Shown in pieces: positions 47,640 to 55,958 of a stretch of DNA of 64,000 nucleotides (position 1 is its first letter; the number at the start of each line of letters is the position of its first letter). The DNA lies in assembly GCF_026898115.1 (NCBI RefSeq), contig NZ_CP114036.1, positions 5,884,001 to 5,948,000 of the forward strand, written 5' to 3'. The position numbers and the translations under genes were made by a program. Below the pieces are notes generated by a model, which searched no databases, was not told the origin of the DNA, and saw only the letters and a program-made list of their open reading frames with translations. This DNA is from Streptomyces sp. S465 (GTDB taxonomy: Bacteria > Actinomycetota > Actinomycetes > Streptomycetales > Streptomycetaceae).

Positions 47640-47746
47640 GGGGCACCTCCGGGCCGGGTGTTCACGGGGGCACCTCCGGGCCGGGTGTTCACGCTGGCAC
47701 CTCCAGGCCGGGTGTTCATGGGGGCACCTCCAGGCCGGGTGTTCAC
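47636..47746 (-). repeat. Four tandem 27-nt units, each with Shine-Dalgarno and start codon
   Basis: Between the DppB and DppC stop/start, four 27-nt units run from 47746 to 47639. Each begins with GTG or ATG and encodes (V/M)NTRPGGA(P/S), with GGAGGTGCC at its end positioned as Shine-Dalgarno for the next start. Read through, they give a 36-codon mini-ORF that overlaps the DppB stop (GTGA) and ends in a TGA overlapping the DppC GTG. This may be a small peptide or a reiterated coupling device. Confidence 0.85.
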
Positions 47747-48693
47747 TGGGCACCTCCGAGCCGGATACGGGGGTCGATCACCGAATAGGCGAGGTCGACC
47801 AGGAGGTTGACGAGGATGTAGGCGGCCGAGGTGAACAGCACCACGCCCTGCACCATCGCGTAGTCGCGGGAGAAGACCGCGTCGATGGTGAGCTTGCCGA
47901 AGCCCGGCAGGACGAAGATCTGCTCGGTGACGACCGCGCCCGAGATGAGGTGCCCCAGCTGTAGCCCGAGCACGGTCACCACGGTGACCAGGCTGTTGCG
48001 CAGGGCATGCCCCATGATCACCTGTCGCCGGGAGAGCCCCTTGGCGCGCGCGGTGCGGACGTAGTCGGCGGACAGCGAGCCCAGCATGGCCGCGCGCGTC
48101 TGCCGCATCACGACCGCCGCGAGCCCCGAGCCCAGGACGATCACCGGGAGCACCATGTGCCGCAGGTTCTCCATCGGATCGACGCCGAACGGCACGAAAC
48201 CGGAGGCGGCGAAGATCGGGACGGCGATGGCGAAGGCGAGCACCAGCACGATGCCGAGCCAGAAGGCGGGCACCGAAAGCCCCAGCAGCGCCACGGCGTT
48301 GACCAGCCACTCCTCGGGCCGGCCGCGCCGGACCGCCGCCACCACCCCGGCGCCCACGCCGACGACCACCGCGAGCAGCAGGGCGAGGGCGGAGAGTTCG
48401 AGGGTGACGGGCAGGGCCTCCAGGACCGAGTCGAGGACCGGCAGCCCGGTGCGGGAGGAGATGCCGAGGTCACCGGTGGCGGCGTGCCGCACATAGCGCA
48501 GGTACTGCACCACGATGTTGTCGTCGAGCCCGTAGCTCTCGCGGATCTGGGCGATCGCCTCGGGGGTGGGCTCCTCACCGGCCAGCGCGGTGGCGGTGTC
48601 GCCGGGCAGGGCCCGGACCCCGGCGAAGACCACGACGCTCACCAGGAAGAGTGTGATCAGCGATTCGCCGATGCGGCGGACCGGATAGGACAT
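47743..48693 (-). CDS. Dipeptide ABC transporter permease (DppB type)
   Basis: A 316-residue permease: N-terminal TM (SLITLFLVSVVVFAGVRALPGD), the DppB periplasmic segment with GLDDNIVVQYLRYVRHAATGDLG, and the EAA loop (YVRTARAKGLSRRQVIMGHALRNSL). Its C-terminus ends DPRIRLGGAQ, whose GGAGGTGCC is the first copy of the repeated unit downstream. Its ATG overlaps the substrate-binding protein's stop (TGATG). Confidence 0.92.
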   Translation of the reverse strand: MSYPVRRIGESLITLFLVSVVVFAGVRALPGDTATALAGEEPTPEAIAQIRESYGLDDNIVVQYLRYVRHAATGDLGISSRTGLPVLDSVLEALPVTLELSALALLLAVVVGVGAGVVAAVRRGRPEEWLVNAVALLGLSVPAFWLGIVLVLAFAIAVPIFAASGFVPFGVDPMENLRHMVLPVIVLGSGLAAVVMRQTRAAMLGSLSADYVRTARAKGLSRRQVIMGHALRNSLVTVVTVLGLQLGHLISGAVVTEQIFVLPGFGKLTIDAVFSRDYAMVQGVVLFTSAAYILVNLLVDLAYSVIDPRIRLGGAQ

Positions 48694-50354
48694 CAGCTCC
48701 CTCCCTTCGCGTATCCGGCGTCCTTCACGCGGATCAGCCCGTCGCCGAAGACCTTCAGCCCGGCGACCTCCTTCGTCGCGGACACGTAGTTCGTGGGCTG
48801 GATCAGATAGAGCACGGTGTGCCGGGCGCGGATGCGCTCGACGAGCCGTGCGTAGATCTTCTGGCGGGCGGCCCCGCTCGCGGTGGCGCCGCCCTCGGCG
48901 ATCAGCCGGTCGATGGCGGGGTCGGAGAGCCCGCCGTAGTTCTGGGCGCCGCCGGTGCCGGTGAACGCGTCGATGTTGCCCGCCGGGTCGAGCCGTCCGG
49001 ACCAGTTGGTCGTCGCCGCCTGGAAGTCGCCGGCGCGGGAGTGCTCCAGGCCGGTGGCGAACTCGGTCGGCGCCAGGCTCACCGCGAAGCCCGCCTCCTT
49101 GGCCATGGCCTGGATGACCTGGCCCAGCCGGTTGTCCTCCGGGGTGGTGCTGATCTGTAGCCGCACCCGGACCGGGGTGGTCACCCCGGCGGCCTTGAGC
49201 AGCCGTCTGGCCTTGGCCGGATCGCGGGCCGGGCAGTCGGTCCCGGTGGCGTACGGGGTGCCGGAGGGGAGCGGGCCGCAGGTGGGCCGGTAGCGGCCCT
49301 GGAAGACGATGGTGTTGATGAGGTCGCGGTCGAGGGCGAGGTCGAACGCCTCCCGCACCCGCACGTCCCGCGCGATGGGGGTGTCGATCCGCCCCGGCGG
49401 CGCCCCGGCGCCCTTGGTGTTGCCGATGTTGAGGGTCAGTCCGTAGTAGCCCAGCGAGGGGGAGTTGAAGAGTTGCAGTCCGGGTTCGGTGAGCGCCCTG
49501 CCCACCTGGACCGGGTCCATCTGGTCGCCGACCTGGATGTCGCCGGACTGGAGGTTCGCCAGCCGGACGTTGCCGTCGGTGATGGTGCGGTAGACCACGC
49601 GCCGCAGATGGACCGCGCCGGCGTCGTAGTAGTTCGGGTCCTTGTCCAGCACGATCCGGTCGCCCACCACGCGCTCGGTGTAGCGGAACGGGCCGACGCA
49701 GGTGGGGTGGCTCGCGAAGCCGGTCCCGTAACGTTTCAGGGCGGTCGGGGACATCACCATGCCCGAGCGGTCGGCGAGCAGCGCGAGCAGCGGGACGTAC
49801 GGTTTGCTCAGCCGCAGCCGTACCGTGTCGTCGCCGACCGCGCTCACGGAGGTGATGGGCTTCAGCTCGCTCGCGCGGACCGAACCGGTCAGCGTCCGGT
49901 GCCGGTCCAGGGAGGTCTTGACCGCCTTCGCGTCCATCCGGGTGCCGTCGGCGAACCGGACGCCCCGCCGCAGCCTGATGGTCACGGTGCGGCCTGCGTC
50001 GCTGGTCGTCGGCGGTGCGGCGGCGAGCTGCGGCACGATCCGGTTCTCGGCGTCGACGTCGTAGAGCTTCTCGCACATCGCGGCGAACACCGTCCGGCCC
50101 ACGGCCGTGCTGGCCAGGGTGGGATCGAGCTTGTCCGGGTCCGATTTCAGGGCGATGGTGAGCGTTCCGCCGTCGCGGACGGGCCGGGGGTCGGCCATCC
50201 GGTCGGCGCCCACCTCGGCCGTGGGGGAGGCCAGGGAGGCGCAGCCGGCGGTGGCGCCGGCGAGGAGCACGCACAGCACCCGGGCGGCGGGGCGTGGTCG
50301 GCGGCGGGAGGGCGGTGGGGGCCGGTCGCTGGGTCCGCTGGTTCTTTGGCGCAT
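48693..50354 (-). CDS. Dipeptide-type extracellular solute-binding lipoprotein (SBP_bac_5)
   Basis: A 553-residue binding protein. An Arg-rich N-terminus and hydrophobic segment end in a lipobox-like ATAGC (Cys near residue 37). The body fits SBP family 5: GGTLTIALKSDPDKLDPTLA, FADGTRMDAKAVKTSLDRH, VGPFRYTERVVGDRIVLDKDPNYY, and VREAFDLALDRDLI. It is the first gene of the operon sbp-dppB-dppC-dppD-dppF-ggt, which suggests capture of gamma-glutamyl peptides such as glutathione or its breakdown products (inference). A FadR-type palindrome lies 74 nt upstream. Confidence 0.9.
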   Translation of the reverse strand: MRQRTSGPSDRPPPPSRRRPRPAARVLCVLLAGATAGCASLASPTAEVGADRMADPRPVRDGGTLTIALKSDPDKLDPTLASTAVGRTVFAAMCEKLYDVDAENRIVPQLAAAPPTTSDAGRTVTIRLRRGVRFADGTRMDAKAVKTSLDRHRTLTGSVRASELKPITSVSAVGDDTVRLRLSKPYVPLLALLADRSGMVMSPTALKRYGTGFASHPTCVGPFRYTERVVGDRIVLDKDPNYYDAGAVHLRRVVYRTITDGNVRLANLQSGDIQVGDQMDPVQVGRALTEPGLQLFNSPSLGYYGLTLNIGNTKGAGAPPGRIDTPIARDVRVREAFDLALDRDLINTIVFQGRYRPTCGPLPSGTPYATGTDCPARDPAKARRLLKAAGVTTPVRVRLQISTTPEDNRLGQVIQAMAKEAGFAVSLAPTEFATGLEHSRAGDFQAATTNWSGRLDPAGNIDAFTGTGGAQNYGGLSDPAIDRLIAEGGATASGAARQKIYARLVERIRARHTVLYLIQPTNYVSATKEVAGLKVFGDGLIRVKDAGYAKGGS

Positions 50355-50427
50355 GGCGGAATGCCTCACTGCTGGGGACTGTGGTGCGCGCGCTGCGGTG
50401 CGGCCAGGATGGCGCAGGGACAGCGAT

Positions 50428-50446
50428 TGGTCCATTGGTAGGACCA
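50428..50446. promoter_or_regulatory. GntR/FadR-type operator upstream of the peptide importer
   Basis: TGGTCC-N7-GGACCA is a perfect dyad, and inside it TGGTAGGACCA also fits the FadR pattern TnGTnnnACnA. It is placed between the importer operon and the divergent FadR gene. Confidence 0.65.
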
Positions 50447-50651
50447 GATTGATGTCAGCAGACGGTAGCGGGCGGGTCCGGCGACTCTGGTTGCCCGCCC
50501 GTCACCACCTGGTTAAATCCCGTCGCGGAGGCGGCCGGGAGAGGCTGGGGGTGAAGCCGGGGAGACGCCTCGGGAAGGGCTCGCCGGATATGAGACTCTT
50601 AACCACCGGCCGGGCCGGAAAAGGACAAAAGGACAGAGGAAGGCCGAGGAA

Positions 50652-51359
50652 TTGGACTGGCGGCAACTGCGGCACTCCACCCTGTCGAGACCGGACGCCC
50701 TGGCCGTCGACCTGGAGCGGCTGATCCTGAGCGGAGAGCTGCCGCCCGGTTCCCGCGTCCCCCCGGAGCGGGAGCTCGCGGAGAGCCTCGGCGTCTCCCG
50801 GGGCTCGGTCCGCGAGGCGCTGCGCGCGCTCGCCGCACGCGGACTGCTCGCCCGGCGCCCCGGCTCCGGCACCGTCGTACTCGACCCGGGAGCCACCCCG
50901 CACGGTGACGCCCTGGCCTCCGGACTCGCCGCCACGGCGGAGCTGTTGCAGGTCATGGAGGTACGCGCGTGCATCGAGCCCTCGGTGACCGCGCGCGCCG
51001 CCCGGCGCGCCACCCCCGCCGACATCGTCCAGCTGCACACCCTCCTGGACGCGATGCGACGGGAGCCCACGCGGCGGGAGTTCACCGACCTGGACCGCAC
51101 CTTCCACCGCGCCATCGCCCAGTACACCCGCAACCCCCTGCTGCTGCGGCTGCTGGACCGGGTCTACGAGATCGGCGAGCCGGGGCGGCGCGACACCCAG
51201 CTGTCCGCCGCCCGCCGGCGCGCCACGATCGAGGAGCACCAGGCCATCCTGCGGGCGATCGAGGACCGCGATCCCGAGGCGGCCCGCGCGGCCTCCGAGG
51301 CGCATCTGGACTCGGTGCTGGCCCGGATCGAGGAGCAGCGGCGGCGATCACGGTCATGA
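50652..51359 (+). CDS. FadR-type GntR family regulator (FCD domain)
   Basis: A 235-residue regulator: winged helix VPPERELAESLGVSRGSVREALRALAARGLLARRPGSGTVV, then an FCD ligand domain with FTDLDRTFHRAIAQYTRNPLLLRLLDRVYEI and IEEHQAILRAIEDRDPEAARAASEAHL. The start is TTG at 50652 with AGGCCGAGGA just upstream. It is divergent from the peptide-importer/gamma-glutamyltransferase operon and probably controls it through the palindrome at 50428. Confidence 0.88.
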   Translation: MDWRQLRHSTLSRPDALAVDLERLILSGELPPGSRVPPERELAESLGVSRGSVREALRALAARGLLARRPGSGTVVLDPGATPHGDALASGLAATAELLQVMEVRACIEPSVTARAARRATPADIVQLHTLLDAMRREPTRREFTDLDRTFHRAIAQYTRNPLLLRLLDRVYEIGEPGRRDTQLSAARRRATIEEHQAILRAIEDRDPEAARAASEAHLDSVLARIEEQRRRSRS

Positions 51360-51510
51360 CCAGCGCCGGGGCGGCGGACGCGGTGGCGCGGGAAGCGTGT
51401 GGGGCCGTACGGCGGGGGCCGCGTCGCCGGCCGCCCGGCGAGGGCCGTAGCTTCTGTGGGGAGGGGCCGTCCGGTCAGGCCAACGGGGCGGCGGAGTCGA
51501 GGAGTTGCAT

Positions 51511-52725
51511 GTGGGCGGACAGGACGCGCAGGACACGGCCAAGCGGCTGCGGGCGATCAGCGACGAGCTGTCGGACCGCTTCTACGAGCGGGCCGACGTG
51601 GTGCGGACGCTGGTGGTGACGCTGCTGGCCGGGCAGCACTCATTGGTGCTCGGCCCGCCCGGGACGGCGAAGTCCGAGATGGCCCGGGAACTCACCGGCC
51701 GGGTCGAGGGGGCGGCCTACTGGGAGATCCTCCTGTCCAAGTTCACGGCGCCGACGAGGATGTTCGGCCCCATCGACGTCGCCGCGCTGGCCCGGGGCGA
51801 GTACCGCCAGGTCTACGACGGCCGCGCCACGACCGCGCATGTCGCCTTCATCGACGAGATCTTCAAGTGCTCCACGGCGGCGTTGAACGAGACGCTGGGC
51901 TACCTCAACGAGCGGATCTACCACCCCGAGAACGGCGGCCGGCCGATCCACTGCCCCCTGATCGGGGCCATCACGGCCAGCAACGAACTGCCCAGCGGCG
52001 AGGATTCGGCCGCGATCTACGACCGGCTGCTGGTGCGGATCGAGGTCGGGTACCTGGAAGACCCCTCGAACTTCGCCGCGCTGGTCCGCTCCGCCGTCAG
52101 CCGCCCGGCCGCACCGACCCGGACCACGGTCGAGCTGGCCGCGTTGCGGCACGCCGTGACCGAAGGTGTCCCGGCCGTGGACGTCCCCGACGTGATCGTG
52201 GACGCGGTGTGCACGCTGCGGGCCGCCCTGCGCCGCAAGGAGCTCGTCGCCTCCGACCGCCGCTGGCGGCAGGCGGTGGGCCTGCTCCAGGCGTCCGCGT
52301 ACCTCGACGGCCGCCCGGCGGTCGCGGAGACCGACCTGTCGGTGCTGACCCATGTGCTGTGGGACTCGCCCGCCGAACGCCCCACCGTCGAGCGCGAGGT
52401 GCTGCACCTGGTCAACCCCGACGCCAAGGAGGCGCTCGACCTGGCCGACGACATCGAGGAGCTGGCGGCCCAGCTCGACGCCATGGCCGGGCAGTCGCGC
52501 GAGGCGCTGAGCGAGTGGGTCATCAAGAAGGCCCACTACAAGCTCGCCATGGCGGGGAAGCGGCTGGAGAAGCTGCGCGCGGAGGCGGCCAGGGCCGGCC
52601 GCTCCACCGCCGCCATCGACCGGGTCACCGGCCGCCAGCGCGCCGTCCGCGCCCGCGTGCTCACCGAGGCCCTCGGCGTGGACGCGAGCGTGGTGCAGGC
52701 CCAGCTCTCGACACCGGCGGGATAG
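51511..52725 (+). CDS. MoxR/RavA-type AAA+ ATPase
   Basis: A 404-residue AAA+ protein: Walker A LGPPGTAKSEMAREL, Walker B HVAFIDEIFKCSTAALNETL, sensor 1 ASNELP and an Arg-finger region (AIYDRLLVRIEVGYL). The C-terminal ~130 residues are helical and Ala/Arg-rich. Members of the RavA branch work with a VWA partner as a chaperone for metal cofactor insertion or membrane-complex maturation. GAGGAG is 6 nt before the GTG at 51511; a TTG at 51505 is an alternative. The VWA gene starts 4 nt after the stop. Confidence 0.88.
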   Translation: MGGQDAQDTAKRLRAISDELSDRFYERADVVRTLVVTLLAGQHSLVLGPPGTAKSEMARELTGRVEGAAYWEILLSKFTAPTRMFGPIDVAALARGEYRQVYDGRATTAHVAFIDEIFKCSTAALNETLGYLNERIYHPENGGRPIHCPLIGAITASNELPSGEDSAAIYDRLLVRIEVGYLEDPSNFAALVRSAVSRPAAPTRTTVELAALRHAVTEGVPAVDVPDVIVDAVCTLRAALRRKELVASDRRWRQAVGLLQASAYLDGRPAVAETDLSVLTHVLWDSPAERPTVEREVLHLVNPDAKEALDLADDIEELAAQLDAMAGQSREALSEWVIKKAHYKLAMAGKRLEKLRAEAARAGRSTAAIDRVTGRQRAVRARVLTEALGVDASVVQAQLSTPAG

Positions 52726-52729
52726 CACC

Positions 52730-54487
52730 ATGGACAGCACCACGGACGGCACGGCTGCCGGCCGTCCTGACAGCACGGCCGGCAGGACGGCCGGCAGCAC
52801 GGCCGACAGGGCCGCGGACAGGACGCCGAGCAGCCTCGACGAGTTGGCGAGCCGGGCCGGTAAGTGGCTGGGCCTGTCCGCCGCCGCTGCCCAGCGGCAC
52901 ACCGCGGTCGTGGTCGCGGACCGGTTCGACCGGATCGCATGGCGCGACACCTACGAGCAGTCGGCCGGGCTGCGCGATCTGGCCGAGGAGCTGAACGAGC
53001 GCTACGACCACACCACCGACCTCCTGAGCGACGCGTTCTGGGCCGCCTACAAGGTCGGCCCCCGGTTGCGCGAGCGCGCGGAGATGGCCCCCTCCCGGCT
53101 GCTCAACCACCAGGTCATCAGCGCACTGGTGGAGTCACCGGAGTTCGCCGAGCTGCGCCGGGAGACGGCCGGCGACCCCTACGCCGCCGCCATGGCCGTA
53201 CTCGCCCAGGCCGCCGCGCTGCGCGGGATGCTGGAGCGGTCCCGCATGGCCCAGGAGCAGGCCGAGCGGGCACAGCAGGCCCAGCGGGCCGCCGAAGACG
53301 CGGCGACCGCCGTGGCCGAGGCGCTCCAGCAAGCGGCCGACGAGACCGACGGGACCGACGGGACCAACGCGGCGGACGCGACCGACCAGGGCGACGGGAC
53401 CGGCGGGGACGGCACCGTGCCACGCCCGGCCGCCGACGCCGTACAACGGGCGATCCGGGCCGCCGAGGCCGCGGAGGCCGCCGCGCGGCAGGCCGCCCGA
53501 AGCGCCGACCGCGCCCTCGCGGCGGCGGTCCCCGGCATCCGTGCCGCCACGCGGAACGCGGCGGTCAAGGCCGCCGAGGCCGTGCGGCAGGAGGCCGCGC
53601 TGATGCGGGCGTGGGGTGTCGCTCCCGGTGAGCTGGAGCGGCTGCCGTTCGACCAGCGCGCCCGGCTCGCCGAGCGGCTGCGCACCGGCCGGCTCGCTCA
53701 GTGGGCCGAACTGATCGGCCGCTTCCGGCAGATGGCCGGCGGTGAGCGCGCCCGCAAGGTGGAGAACGCCACCGGGGAACTGGTCGGCGTCACGCTCGGC
53801 GACGACCTCTCCCGCGTCATCCCCTCCGAACTGGCCAGCCTCGGCCTGCCCGCGATGCGCGCGGTGTTCGCCGCGCGCTACGCCGCCGGGGAGCTGATGC
53901 TCTACGACAGCCAGGGGGAGCAGACCACCGGTCAGGGCGCCGTCATCGCGTGCGTGGACACCTCGCACTCCATGTACGAGGCGGGGCCCGGCGGAGTCAC
54001 CCGGGAGGCGTGGGCCAAGGCGTGCGCCCTGGCGCTGCTGGATCAGGCCCGCCACGCGGGGCGTGACTTCGTCGGCATCCTCTTCTCCGCCGCCGACAAG
54101 ATCCAGGTCTTCCGCTTCCCGGCCGACCGGCCCGCCGGCATCGACCGGACCCTCGACTTCGCGGAGACCTTCCTCGGCGGCGGAACCAGCTACCAGGCGC
54201 CGCTGACGGCGGCCGGCGCACTGCTGGAGGAGGAGTTCAACGACACCGCCCGCACCCGCGGCGACATCGTCATGATCACCGACGACGAGTGCGGTGTCAC
54301 CGAGGAGTGGATGCGCGGCTGGAACGACGCCAAGCACCGGCTGGGCTTCCGGGTCTTCGGCGTGGCCATCGGCGCCCCGCGCGCCGCCGGAGCCGGTTCG
54401 GTCCTGGAGGCCCTGTGCGACAACCTCCGCTCCATCGAGGACCTCACCGACGTCCACGCCGCCGCCGACCTCTTCCGCGTGATCTGA
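52730..54487 (+). CDS. VWA domain protein (ViaA/CoxE-like), partner of the MoxR ATPase
   Basis: A 585-residue protein. After a Thr/Asp/Arg-rich tail (residues 1-35) comes a helical region; residues ~165-290 are strongly Ala-rich with coiled-coil character and an Asp/Thr/Gly loop. The C-terminal VWA domain starts near residue 400 with the MIDAS motif CVDTSHSM (DxSxS form), then FVGILFSAADKIQVFRFP, GGGTSYQAPL and IVMITDDECGV. The pairing and order match RavA/ViaA and MoxR/CoxE modules. The client protein is unknown. Confidence 0.87.
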   Translation: MDSTTDGTAAGRPDSTAGRTAGSTADRAADRTPSSLDELASRAGKWLGLSAAAAQRHTAVVVADRFDRIAWRDTYEQSAGLRDLAEELNERYDHTTDLLSDAFWAAYKVGPRLRERAEMAPSRLLNHQVISALVESPEFAELRRETAGDPYAAAMAVLAQAAALRGMLERSRMAQEQAERAQQAQRAAEDAATAVAEALQQAADETDGTDGTNAADATDQGDGTGGDGTVPRPAADAVQRAIRAAEAAEAAARQAARSADRALAAAVPGIRAATRNAAVKAAEAVRQEAALMRAWGVAPGELERLPFDQRARLAERLRTGRLAQWAELIGRFRQMAGGERARKVENATGELVGVTLGDDLSRVIPSELASLGLPAMRAVFAARYAAGELMLYDSQGEQTTGQGAVIACVDTSHSMYEAGPGGVTREAWAKACALALLDQARHAGRDFVGILFSAADKIQVFRFPADRPAGIDRTLDFAETFLGGGTSYQAPLTAAGALLEEEFNDTARTRGDIVMITDDECGVTEEWMRGWNDAKHRLGFRVFGVAIGAPRAAGAGSVLEALCDNLRSIEDLTDVHAAADLFRVI

Positions 54488-54551
54488 CCGCCGGGCCCGC
54501 TCGACCGCGCTCGACGGCTGAATGTCAGTGCCTCCCCCTACGGTGGACACC

Positions 54552-54755
54552 ATGCCCACCGTCTTCCGGCCGTACGGCCGTGTGATGCCCCCTGCCCTGG
54601 ACGTGCCTCCCGCCCTGGACGAGATCAACCGCCGTATCCGCCACCTCATGAGCCGTCCCGCCGACAAGCGGCGGGCCGAGGAGTACACGCGACTGCTGGT
54701 GCTGTGGGCCGAGGCCACGGCGGGGAACGGGTCCGACTGGGGCAAGGCGGCCTGA
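54552..54755 (+). CDS. Small hypothetical protein
   Basis: A 67-residue protein starting MPTVFRPYGRVMPPALDVPPALDEINRRIRHLMSRPADKR-like and ending in an amphipathic helix (EEYTRLLVLWAEAT). It lies 64 nt after the VWA gene in the same direction, so it may belong to that operon. It has no recognised domain. The ATG at 54552 has only a weak Shine-Dalgarno; one at 54522 is in frame. Confidence 0.55.
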   Translation: MPTVFRPYGRVMPPALDVPPALDEINRRIRHLMSRPADKRRAEEYTRLLVLWAEATAGNGSDWGKAA

Positions 54756-55022
54756 CGGCCGGCTCCGGCTGCTCGGTGAATAAATGGTTAAGCGGTGCGG
54801 AAAAAGCGGTTACGTAAATGGGCGGATTTTCGGCACGGTGGTCTTCGAATAAGGCGACCACCTGTGGCTGCGGAAACTAGGGGATTTTCGGTGCAACCGC
54901 CTTCCGCCTTTCGCGGTCTAACGGGTCGATCAATGCGGCAATTCGCCGTCCGCGATGACGGCGACGGAGCCGGCACTTCCCGCCGGTCTATTCGGCGCTG
55001 TTTCCACGAAAGGACACCCCCC
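54756..55022. other. AT-richer leader/promoter region of the RTX gene
   Basis: This ~270-nt region is clearly less GC-rich than its surroundings (AATAAATGGTTAA, GGATTTTCGG). It contains a hairpin with GGTGGTC/GACCACC arms (54837-54862) and a repeated GGATTTTCGG(C/T)(A/G)C motif (about 54824 and 54882). GAAAGGA precedes the RTX start. It may hold a regulated promoter or a structured leader; I recognise no known riboswitch. Confidence 0.5.
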
Positions 55023-55868
55023 ATGCGTATGCATCGGACCATGGCGGCCACCGCCACCCTCGCTCTCGCCCTGGGCGGAGCCGCGCTCGCGGCGCCCGCC
55101 GCCCAGGCGGCCGCGACGACCAGCGGCTCTCTTGTGCGCCAGGACGGTGAGCTGTGGTACAAGGCCGCCGCCGGACAGACGAACCACCTCACGGTCTCCG
55201 AGAAGATCGAGAGCCGTGGGGATTACGAGGAATACTTCATCCTCACCTTCCACGACGACAATGACATCACCATCGACGCGGAGGCCGCGGAGTGGAACGA
55301 GTGTGTCTACCCCTCGGCGGACGATCACACCACTGTGCAGTGCGCGGTCCTCATTCCGCAGAATTCCGATGACTCGGACAGTTACGATATCGACCTCGGT
55401 GACGGCGACGACACCGTGAAGCTCGGCGCCGACAGTTCGGCGTACGCCGGAGTGCATGGCGGCGCCGGCGACGACGTCCTCCAGGGCTCCGCGGCCGACG
55501 TGTTCTGGGGTGAGGACGGCGACGACACCATCGACGGTGGCGGCGGGATCATGAGCTTCGGCGCCTACGGCGGCGAGGGCGACGACACCATCACCAACTG
55601 CACCGGCGAATGCCACGGCGACGCCGGGAACGACACCCTCAGCGGAAACGGCGAGGACAACATCCTCTGGGGGGACGACGGCAACGACGTCCTGCACGGC
55701 GGCGAGGGCGGGGACACCCTCTACGGCGGCAAGGGCGACGACCAGCTGTTCGGCGAGCAGGGCAACGACACGCTCTGGGGCAACAGCGGCAATGACGTGC
55801 TGTGGGGCGGCGAGGGCGACGACACCCTCTCCGGCGGTCCGGGCAGCAACGAGGTCCACCAGGACTGA
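55023..55868 (+). CDS. Secreted calcium-binding RTX (hemolysin-type repeat) protein
   Basis: A 281-residue protein with a Sec signal peptide (MRMHRTMAATATLALALGGA ... APAAQA, cleaved near residue 30). An acidic N-domain (EEYFILTFHDDNDITIDAEA) is followed from residue ~123 by RTX nonapeptides of the GGxGxDxLx type (GGAGDDVL, GGEGDDTI, GDAGNDTL, GDDGNDVL, GGKGDDQL, GNSGNDVL, GGEGDDTL). These form a calcium-loaded beta-roll outside the cell. Several repeats carry Trp (ILWGDDG, TLWGNSG). There is no C-terminal type I secretion signal needed because export is by Sec. Function unknown; perhaps a calcium-stabilised surface or matrix protein. Confidence 0.88.
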   Translation: MRMHRTMAATATLALALGGAALAAPAAQAAATTSGSLVRQDGELWYKAAAGQTNHLTVSEKIESRGDYEEYFILTFHDDNDITIDAEAAEWNECVYPSADDHTTVQCAVLIPQNSDDSDSYDIDLGDGDDTVKLGADSSAYAGVHGGAGDDVLQGSAADVFWGEDGDDTIDGGGGIMSFGAYGGEGDDTITNCTGECHGDAGNDTLSGNGEDNILWGDDGNDVLHGGEGGDTLYGGKGDDQLFGEQGNDTLWGNSGNDVLWGGEGDDTLSGGPGSNEVHQD

Positions 55869-55884
55869 CCGGTCACCCCACGTG

Positions 55885-55954
55885 CCGGGGGACGGGCGCC
55901 CGCACGCACCGTCCCCGGGCGCCGCACAGCATCTCCGTGGCGCCCGTCCCCCGG
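55885..55954. terminator. Bidirectional terminator between RTX and lipoprotein genes
   Basis: A perfect 16-bp stem (CCGGGGGACGGGCGCC and its complement) with a 38-nt loop that has its own small hairpin potential lies between convergent genes. Confidence 0.75.
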
Positions 55955-55958
55955 ACGC

